Positions 1 to 5,574 of a DNA stretch of 5,574 nt are shown one piece after another. Origin of the DNA: JBGSYJ01 sp041750915. Lineage in GTDB: Bacteria > Acidobacteriota > Thermoanaerobaculia > Gp7-AA8. The notes under the pieces are model-generated. The model was not told the origin of the DNA, ran no database searches, and was given only the letters and a program-made list of their open reading frames with translations. The translations under genes were made by a program, and so were the position numbers. Positions within the stretch are counted from its first letter, which is position 1. The number at the start of each line of letters is the position of its first letter. The stretch spans positions 1-5,574 of the forward strand of contig JBGSYJ010000202.1 of the NCBI GenBank assembly GCA_041750915.1, read 5' to 3'.

Positions 1-1203
1 GCAGACGAATTTCACGAACCCCTTGGGAGTGCGGTCGACGACTGCGCGATCGACGTCCTCCATCTCCACCTTGTAGGTTCGGATCTCGTCGGCGCCATGC
101 TTCTCGACGGCTTCCCGTTCTGACAGCCCGATCCGACCGACCTCCGGATCGGTGTAGATGCCCCAGGGGATGTTGTCGTAGTCGAGGCCGGATTTTCCGG
201 GGAAGAGGATGTTCCGTACGAGCTTGACCGCTTCGAAAGCGGCGACGTGGGTGAACTGGAGCTTTCCGTGGATGTCGCCGCAGGCCCAGATACGCGGGAC
301 GCTCGTCTGGAGATACTGGTCGGCCACGACGTAAGTGCGTTCGGTCTTCACGCCGGCGATCTCGAGCCCGAGGCCCTCGATGTTCCCGCGGCGCCCCGAC
401 GCGACGAAGATCTCGTCGGCTGACAGTTCTTCTTTTCGCCCGTCCTGCGATTCGATGAGGACATGCTTCTTTCCGCCTTCCTTCCGGACGTGTTTCGCGC
501 CCCAGCCGGTACGGAACGTCACTCCTTCAGCGGAAAGAATCTCGTGAAGTCGTTCGCTGACGTCAGCATCCTCGCGTTTGACGATTCCCCGGCCCATCTC
601 GACCAGGGTTACATCCGAACCGAAACGCGCGAAGACCTGGGCGAACTCGGTACCGATTGCGCCTCCGCCGAGGATTATGAGCGACTTCGGGAACTCGTCC
701 TGATCGAGAAACGAGGCATGGTCGAGGTATCCGGCGTCCTCGAGTCCTTCGACGGGCGGCACGAACGTGCGTGAGCCCGTCGCGATCACGATGTCCTTAG
801 CGTGCAGCACCCGGCCATCGACCTCGACTTCATGGGGGGAGATGAACTTAGCGTCACCCATGATGACGTCGACTCCGAGCTTGCGGAACTTGTCGGGGTG
901 GTCGTGTTTGCTGATGAACTTCCGGCGGTCGCGCATCGACTCCATGATGCGACGGGGCGTGACCTGGACCTCGACGGGTTCGAGGCCGTAATCATTCGCG
1001 TGACGCATCTGATGCACCAGTTTCGCCGAAGCGACGAGAGCCTTGGTCGGGACGCAGCCGGTCCAGAGACAGTCACCGCCGAGAGCTTCCCGCTGCTCCC
1101 GTTCGATGAGTGCGACTTTACGGTCCAGCCGTGCGCAGCCCGATGCAGTTACGAGTCCGGCCGTCCCGCCGCCGATGACGACGACATCGAATTCTTCTGC
1201 CAT
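1..1203 (-). CDS. FAD-dependent pyridine nucleotide-disulfide oxidoreductase, mercuric reductase / dihydrolipoamide dehydrogenase-like (3' end outside window)
   Basis: A flavoprotein that should move electrons between NAD(P)H and a substrate through FAD and a redox-active cysteine pair; it is probably cytosolic because no signal peptide is seen. 401 residues are visible with no stop before base 1, against about 450-480 for the family. Visible motifs: FAD-binding GGGTAG (residues 11-16); the disulfide site GGDCLWTGCVPTK with C45 and C50; the NAD-binding Rossmann motif GGGAIG (179-184) with E202 at the end of the second strand, which favours NADH over NADPH; ASGR (268-271); the second FAD motif ACGD (307-310); and the start of the dimerisation domain (about 345 on), including the DRA motif (385-387) common in mercuric-reductase-like members. 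There is no N-terminal heavy-metal-associated domain. The C-terminal catalytic His-Glu and any metal-binding Cys-Cys pair lie outside the window, so the substrate is undetermined. The ATG at 1203 is supported by a good Shine-Dalgarno site. The fold is near certain; the mercury-specific role is not supported. Confidence 0.93.
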   Translation of the reverse strand, partial: MAEEFDVVVIGGGTAGLVTASGCARLDRKVALIEREQREALGGDCLWTGCVPTKALVASAKLVHQMRHANDYGLEPVEVQVTPRRIMESMRDRRKFISKHDHPDKFRKLGVDVIMGDAKFISPHEVEVDGRVLHAKDIVIATGSRTFVPPVEGLEDAGYLDHASFLDQDEFPKSLIILGGGAIGTEFAQVFARFGSDVTLVEMGRGIVKREDADVSERLHEILSAEGVTFRTGWGAKHVRKEGGKKHVLIESQDGRKEELSADEIFVASGRRGNIEGLGLEIAGVKTERTYVVADQYLQTSVPRIWACGDIHGKLQFTHVAAFEAVKLVRNILFPGKSGLDYDNIPWGIYTDPEVGRIGLSEREAVEKHGADEIRTYKVEMEDVDRAVVDRTPKGFVKFVC

Positions 1204-1209
1204 GGGGAA

Positions 1210-1216
1210 CCTCTCT
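1210..1216 (-). promoter_or_regulatory. Ribosome binding site of the oxidoreductase gene
   Basis: AGAGAGG on the minus strand lies 6 nt before the ATG at 1203, a normal Shine-Dalgarno spacing that fixes the start. No other in-frame start upstream is needed. Confidence 0.75.
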
Positions 1217-1245
1217 TGTGTTCGGGGTTTCGGGGATTGAGAGGG

Positions 1246-1251
1246 ATTATA
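1246..1251 (-). promoter_or_regulatory. Candidate -10 box (TATAAT) for the oxidoreductase gene
   Basis: A perfect TATAAT on the minus strand sits 42 bp before the start codon in otherwise GC-rich DNA. It implies transcription starting near 1239 and a 5' leader of roughly 36 nt. No good -35 hexamer is present at 16-18 bp; the spacer and -35 position are instead filled by the AT-rich heptamer repeats at 1256-1283. Use as a sigma-70-type promoter is inferred. Confidence 0.5.
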
Positions 1252-1255
1252 GGGA

Positions 1256-1283
1256 AATTGAGAATTGAGAATGCAGAATTCAG
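1256..1283. repeat. Four tandem heptamers (AATTGAG type)
   Basis: Four consecutive 7-bp units are readable on the plus strand: AATTGAG, AATTGAG, AATGCAG, AATTCAG. The first two are identical and the others differ at one or two bases. The block starts 4 bp upstream of the TATAAT box of the oxidoreductase gene and covers where its -35 element would be. It resembles short tandem heptamer repeats found between genes in several bacterial phyla. GTTGTGA heptamers occur elsewhere in this window. Confidence 0.75.
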
Positions 1284-1287
1284 AGAA

Positions 1288-1313
1288 GGGGGTTGGGAGG
1301 GGGGAAAGACGGG
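1288..1313 (+). other. G-quadruplex-type sequence
   Basis: Four G-runs of lengths 5, 3, 6 and 3 are separated by loops of 2, 1 and 6 nt on the plus strand, satisfying the usual G3+N1-7 pattern. The run lies about 40 bp upstream of the candidate -10 box of the oxidoreductase gene, on its non-template side's complement. Folding in the cell is only inferred. Confidence 0.45.
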
Positions 1314-1352
1314 TTGTTCAATGAACTCCAATAGTCACGCGGGAGACCTTCA

Positions 1353-1535
1353 GAACTTGTCATCCCGAGCTTGGTCGTGTGGGCGGGAGGGGCGAGGGAC
1401 CTCCGGCGATGGTACAAAGTCGGTTCGTCAACAGGAAAGAGTTCGAGGCCCGGACCTCTTCTCGAGGCAAATATGTACCATCGCGAGAGGTCCCTCGCCC
1501 CTCCCGCCCACACAACCAGGCTCGGGATGACAATT
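1353..1535. mobile_element. MITE-like long inverted repeat (non-autonomous palindromic element)
   Basis: Two 60-bp arms, 1357-1416 and 1474-1533, are inverted copies of each other with 56 of 60 positions matching and no gaps, separated by a 57-bp centre. The match continues 3 bp beyond a one-base bulge at 1356 (GAA at 1353-1355 against TTC at 1534-1536). Each arm begins TTGTCATCCCGAGC and contains GGGCGAGGGACCTC, the layout of a repeat type often seen in intergenic DNA of environmental bacteria. The pentamer CTTCA stands immediately outside at both ends (1348-1352 and 1536-1540) and could be a target-site duplication; a 5-bp match is weak evidence, and it overlaps the outer 1 bp of the extended palindrome. 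There is no transposase gene, so any movement would need a helper in trans. Confidence 0.7.
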
Positions 1536-1579
1536 CTTCACTTGTGCGCAATGGCGCAACGCTGCCCCTTCCGCCTCCC

Positions 1580-1615
1580 CCACCCTCTCCCCGTTCACAA
1601 ACGGGGAGAGGGTGG
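1580..1615 (-). terminator. Perfect 16-bp hairpin after hppA, possible terminator lacking a U-tract
   Basis: CCACCCTCTCCCCGTT (1580-1595) pairs perfectly with 1600-1615 across a CACA loop. It starts 10 bp past the hppA stop codon, where a terminator or mRNA 3'-stabilising structure is expected. On neither strand is the stem followed by a T-run, so it is not a classic intrinsic terminator. The CCCTCTCCCC...GGGGAGAGGG form also recurs as a dispersed repeat in many GC-rich genomes, so it may be a repeat that happens to serve as a 3' end. Confidence 0.5.
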
Positions 1616-1625
1616 AGAGGTTGCC

Positions 1626-4157
<2,532 letters not shown>

Positions 4158-4161
4158 GAAG

Positions 4162-4166
4162 CCTCC
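4162..4166 (-). promoter_or_regulatory. Ribosome binding site of hppA, ambiguous between two starts
   Basis: GGAGG on the minus strand is 4 nt from the ATG at 4157 and 10 nt from the ATG at 4151. The protein begins Met-Asn-Met, so either start alters only two residues ahead of the signal-peptide-like segment. Neither spacing is clearly better. Confidence 0.7.
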
Positions 4167-4174
4167 GTTGGCCT

Positions 4175-4189
4175 TCCCGCCTGGCGGGA
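4175..4189 (-). other. Palindrome TCCCGCC-N-GGCGGGA just upstream of the hppA Shine-Dalgarno
   Basis: Seven-base arms are perfectly complementary around a single central base; as RNA the loop would be at least 3 nt, leaving about 6 pairs, mostly G-C. It ends 8 bp before the GGAGG of hppA, close enough to affect ribosome access, or it could be a protein-binding site. It may also be just a common GC-rich intergenic palindrome. Confidence 0.45.
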
Positions 4190-4214
4190 CAGGTCGCGTT
4201 CAAAATTTGCGTAG

Positions 4215-4244
4215 ATTCCGCCCGGAGCGGAATGGCGGACCGCC
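4215..4244 (-). other. Two adjacent hairpins in the hppA leader
   Basis: ATTCCGC (4215-4221) pairs with GCGGAAT (4227-4233) over a 5-nt loop. Immediately next to it, GGCGG (4234-4238) pairs with CCGCC (4240-4244) around one base. Both lie between the possible hppA promoter and its ribosome binding site. No known riboswitch class is recognised. Confidence 0.4.
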
Positions 4245-4317
4245 GGCGCCCCGGGCGTGCGAGTCTCCACCCTCGGCTTTCGAGAGTTTGGACCGGCCCG
4301 GCTCAGCGGGCGCGCGG

Positions 4318-4323
4318 ATTCTA
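4318..4323 (-). promoter_or_regulatory. hppA: Weak candidate -10 box (TAGAAT) for hppA
   Basis: TAGAAT on the minus strand matches 5 of 6 bases of TATAAT. The hexamer 17 bp upstream (CCCACA at 4341-4346) matches TTGACA only in its last three bases. If used, the hppA leader would be about 150 nt and would contain the hairpins at 4175-4244. Confidence 0.25.
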
Positions 4324-4360
4324 ACGGATTTTGGAGGGCTTGTGGGAATTGCGAAGCAGC

Positions 4361-4378
4361 GGGACATTCCGATGTCCC
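4361..4378. other. Hairpin GGGACAT-TCCG-ATGTCCC with outer extension
   Basis: A perfect 7-bp stem closes on the tetraloop TCCG when read on the plus strand; UCCG belongs to the stable UNCG loop class, though the closing pair here is U-A rather than C-G. An outer stem pairs GGAATT (4345-4350) with AATTCC (4380-4385), separated from the inner stem by a 10-nt bulge on one side and one base on the other. Its role is unknown. Confidence 0.5.
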
Positions 4379-4468
4379 GAATTCCGGGGAGTGAAGCGGT
4401 ACGACATTTGGGGCGTTCATCCCGGTTCGTGGCGCCAGAACGCGCAAAGTTGGAGACGATCCGGGGAA

Positions 4469-4488
4469 CGGCGGATCGGAATCCGCCG
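4469..4488. other. Hairpin CGGCGGAT-CGGA-ATCCGCCG
   Basis: A perfect 8-bp stem with a 4-nt loop; read on the minus strand the loop is TCCG, the same loop as the hairpin at 4361-4378 in the other direction. The two share the core ATTCCGAT. It lies 8 bp beyond the T-tract of the terminator at 4497-4520 and could act as a second stop for the lipoprotein transcript, but no T-run follows it. Confidence 0.5.
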
Positions 4489-4496
4489 CTACGCGC

Positions 4497-4520
4497 AAAA
4501 CCCGCCCCCTGGGGGGCGGG
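4497..4520 (-). terminator. Intrinsic-type terminator of the OmpA-family lipoprotein gene
   Basis: CCCGCCCC (4501-4508) and GGGGCGGG (4513-4520) form an 8-bp all-GC stem over a 4-nt loop, extendable to 9 bp. On the minus strand the stem is followed directly by TTTT (4500-4497). It lies 65 bp past the TAA of the lipoprotein gene, in the right orientation to end that transcript before hppA. The short T-tract makes it moderate rather than ideal. Confidence 0.7.
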
Positions 4521-4521
4521 T

Positions 4522-4578
4522 CTCACAACTTACAACTGTGTGGGGGTGCGGATGTGCACAACCCACAACTTGGGTGGG
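4522..4578 (-). repeat. Short GTTGTGA-type heptamer repeat block downstream of the lipoprotein gene
   Basis: On the plus strand there are CTCACAA CTTACAA (4522-4535) and CACAACC CACAACT (4557-4570), i.e. TTGTGAG-like heptamers on the minus strand, followed by a GGGTGGGTGGG run. The same words (AGTTGTGGGTTGTG and CCCACCC) make up the array at 5284-5574, there on the plus strand, so related repeats flank the lipoprotein gene in opposite orientation. The sequence is short and degenerate. Confidence 0.5.
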
Positions 4579-4585
4579 TGGGAGG

Positions 4586-5224
4586 TTATCCCTGAGTTGC
4601 GCGGACGTTGATTTCCACGCGACGGTTCTGCTGACGGCCTTCGGCGGTTGCGTTCGATGATCTCGGCTGGGTAAGACCGAAGCCGCGAGCGATCATTCTC
4701 GTTCCTCCCACACCCTCGCCGAGGAGATAGTCACGAACCGAAGCAGCCCGCTGTTCAGACAGACGCTGATTGTAGGCAGCGGTACCGGTCGAGTCGGTGT
4801 GACCCTCGATGAGAATCACCGTGTCGTCGTAGCGTGAAAAGACCGAAGCCATCTCGCGCAACGCGGTTCTCGATTCCGGTCGAAGCGTCGATCGGTCGAC
4901 GTCGAACAGCACGTCGTTACGGAGAGTAACGCTGAGCTCGTCTTCGGCGGTTCTTACGACGTCAACGCCTTCGATCTGCTGAAGCTCGCGCTGCTGCTGA
5001 TCCATCCGGCGGCCGACTGCGGCGCCGACTGCAGCTCCCAGGACGCCGCCAATCACGGCTCCGGTGTTGCGCTCATCTGACTGGTTGCCAATGACGGCCC
5101 CTGCGGCGGCTCCTACGGCGGCTCCTGTGGCTGCGCCCTGCTTGGTGCGACGGTTCGGATCGTCGGCGGATACACACGCGCCGAGAAAAAATGTCATAGA
5201 AAGTGCTGCGATTGCTCTTTTCAT
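4586..5224 (-). CDS. YiaD-like lipoprotein: glycine-zipper segment plus OmpA C-terminal peptidoglycan-binding domain
   Basis: A 212-residue envelope lipoprotein expected to be lipid-anchored through its N-terminal cysteine and to hold peptidoglycan non-covalently. Residues 1-16 form a lipoprotein signal peptide ending in the lipobox LGAC, with C17 as the acylated residue; V18 at +2 gives no inner-membrane retention signal by the E. coli rule. Residues 30-71 are a glycine zipper (GAATGAAVGAAAGAVIG, then GAVIGGVLGAAVGAAVG), probably two helices that insert in or pack against membrane. Residues about 98-207 are an OmpA-like domain with GHTDSTG and LSEQRAASV; D144 and R159 match the Asp and Arg that bind diaminopimelate in OmpA, and NRRVEI (200-205) closes the domain. 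Order and length match E. coli YiaD (about 219 aa), a BAM-linked suppressor; orthology is inferred. ATG at 5224 is preferred over an in-frame ATG at 5263 because it directly precedes the signal peptide and has an ideal Shine-Dalgarno. Confidence 0.95.
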   Translation of the reverse strand: MKRAIAALSMTFFLGACVSADDPNRRTKQGAATGAAVGAAAGAVIGNQSDERNTGAVIGGVLGAAVGAAVGRRMDQQQRELQQIEGVDVVRTAEDELSVTLRNDVLFDVDRSTLRPESRTALREMASVFSRYDDTVILIEGHTDSTGTAAYNQRLSEQRAASVRDYLLGEGVGGTRMIARGFGLTQPRSSNATAEGRQQNRRVEINVRATQG

Positions 5225-5231
5225 GGAAAGA

Positions 5232-5237
5232 CTCCTT
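5232..5237 (-). promoter_or_regulatory. Ribosome binding site deciding the lipoprotein start
   Basis: AAGGAG on the minus strand lies 7 nt before the ATG at 5224. This supports that start and argues against the upstream in-frame ATG at 5263, which would put 13 extra polar residues before the lipoprotein signal peptide. No convincing -10/-35 pair is seen in the short stretch between here and the tandem array. Confidence 0.8.
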
Positions 5238-5283
5238 CTGGGCGATTGCCCTAATAACTGCATTTCAAAGGTTGTGCCTACCC

Positions 5284-5574
5284 CCGCCCGCCCAGTTGTG
5301 AGTTGTGCCTCTCGCCCACCCTCACAGTTGTGGGTTGTGAGTTCCCACCCGCCCTACCGTCCGCCCGCCCAGTCGTGAGTCGTGCCCTTTCGCCCACCCT
5401 CACGGTTGTGGGTTGTGAGTTCCCACCCGCCCTACCGTCCGCCCGCCCAGTTGTGAGTTGTGCCCTCTCGCCCACCCTCACAGTTGTGGGTTGTGAGTTC
5501 CCACCCGCCCTGCCGCCGCCCGACCGGTTGTGAGTTGTGAGTTCTGAGTTGTGAGTTCCCACCCGCCCGGTCGG
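5284..5574 (+). repeat. Tandem array of about 77-78 bp units containing GTTGTGA heptamers (runs to the window end)
   Basis: Units start at 5284, 5361, 5439 and 5516, giving periods of 77, 78 and 77 bp. Each of the first three starts CCGCCCGCCCAG, continues with a GTTGTGAGTTGTG block, a CGCCCACCCTCAC segment, a GTTGTGGGTTGTGAG block and CCCACCCGCCC; they differ by a few substitutions and one-base indels. The fourth (5516-5574) is rearranged: it lacks the middle segment and has four consecutive heptamers at 5527-5554 (GTTGTGA, GTTGTGA, GTTCTGA, GTTGTGA). It may continue beyond the window. One-base indels between units argue against coding. The array lies directly upstream of the lipoprotein gene, whose promoter must be within or between it and 5237. 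Copies are too similar, with no unique spacers, to be CRISPR. Confidence 0.9.

Larger units (their letters stand above)
1204..1625. other. Intergenic region between hppA and the oxidoreductase gene: no gene, dense in repeats
   Basis: No credible coding sequence lies here. Reading from low to high coordinates it holds the oxidoreductase ribosome binding site and -10 box, four heptamer repeats, a G-rich quadruplex-type run, a MITE-like inverted repeat, and a perfect 16-bp hairpin just past the hppA stop. Each is listed separately. Open frames that cross the region are by-products of the repeats and of the neighbouring genes' other frames. Confidence 0.8.
4158..4585. other. Intergenic region between the OmpA-type lipoprotein gene and hppA: no gene, multiple hairpins
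   Basis: No credible gene is present on either strand. From the lipoprotein end toward hppA the region holds GTTGTGA-type repeats, an intrinsic-type terminator, two hairpins with TCCG loops, a weak -10-like box, and three GC-rich palindromes in the presumed hppA leader. Individual elements are listed separately. Open frames crossing this region have no recognisable protein features. Confidence 0.75.

Noticed and set aside
1..1203. Naming the oxidoreductase merA
   Set aside because: No heavy-metal domain, acidic residue favouring NADH, and the diagnostic C-terminus is not in the window.
802..1530. Plus-strand open frame of 242 codons
   Set aside because: Most of it is antisense to the oxidoreductase gene, whose motifs are unambiguous, and the rest runs through the palindromic repeat. 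No domain, no ribosome binding site.
1353..1535. Ordinary intrinsic terminator between hppA and the oxidoreductase gene
   Set aside because: Arms of 60 bp with a 57-bp centre are far too long, and no T-run follows; a mobile palindrome fits better.
4586..5263. Longer lipoprotein with a start at 5263
   Set aside because: The 13 extra residues would displace the lipoprotein signal peptide from the N-terminus, and the Shine-Dalgarno fits the start at 5224.
5278..5562. Minus-strand frame whose translation shows a 26-residue repeat
   Set aside because: The repetition simply translates the 77-78 bp tandem DNA repeat; one-base indels between units would break the frame, and there is no start signal.
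5284..5574. CRISPR array
   Set aside because: The whole 77-78 bp unit repeats, with no unique spacers and no cas genes; it is a plain tandem repeat.

Overview
The window comes from a GC-rich bacterium with Gram-negative features: a lipoprotein carrying an OmpA-type peptidoglycan-binding domain, and a membrane pyrophosphatase of a divergent bacterial type. Intergenic repeats of the 'TGTCATCCCGAGC ... GAGGGACCTC' kind and heptamer simple repeats fit an Acidobacteriota-like or similar soil/environmental lineage. That placement is an impression, not a demonstrated assignment.

Layout. All three real genes lie on the minus strand, so transcription runs from high to low coordinates. First is a 212-aa YiaD-like lipoprotein (5224 to 4586) with a glycine zipper followed by an OmpA C-terminal domain. 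Next is an 843-aa membrane-bound, ion-pumping pyrophosphatase, HppA (4157 to 1626). Last is an FAD/NAD disulfide oxidoreductase of the mercuric reductase / dihydrolipoamide dehydrogenase superfamily (from 1203, running out of the window at base 1, with 401 residues visible). The gaps of about 420 bp between genes, and an intrinsic-type terminator after the lipoprotein gene, suggest three separate transcription units rather than an operon. Nothing ties the three products into one pathway: HppA energises the membrane from pyrophosphate, the lipoprotein links envelope and peptidoglycan, and the oxidoreductase is a soluble redox enzyme.

Non-coding DNA. The intergenic regions are unusually rich in structure. 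Between the oxidoreductase and hppA (1204-1625) there is a perfect TATAAT -10 box, four heptamer repeats just upstream of it, a G-quadruplex-type run, a MITE-like inverted repeat (60-bp arms, 56/60 identical, possible CTTCA flanking duplication), and a perfect 16-bp hairpin just after the hppA stop. Between hppA and the lipoprotein gene (4158-4585) there are six hairpins, including the terminator, and a short GTTGTGA-type repeat block. Upstream of the lipoprotein gene (5284-5574) a tandem array of about 77-78 bp units, itself containing GTTGTGA heptamers, runs to the window end.

No defence system, CRISPR array, RNA gene or autonomous mobile element is visible. The genes are ordinary; the more unusual content is the repeats and the signal-peptide-bearing, apparently K+-independent pyrophosphatase.
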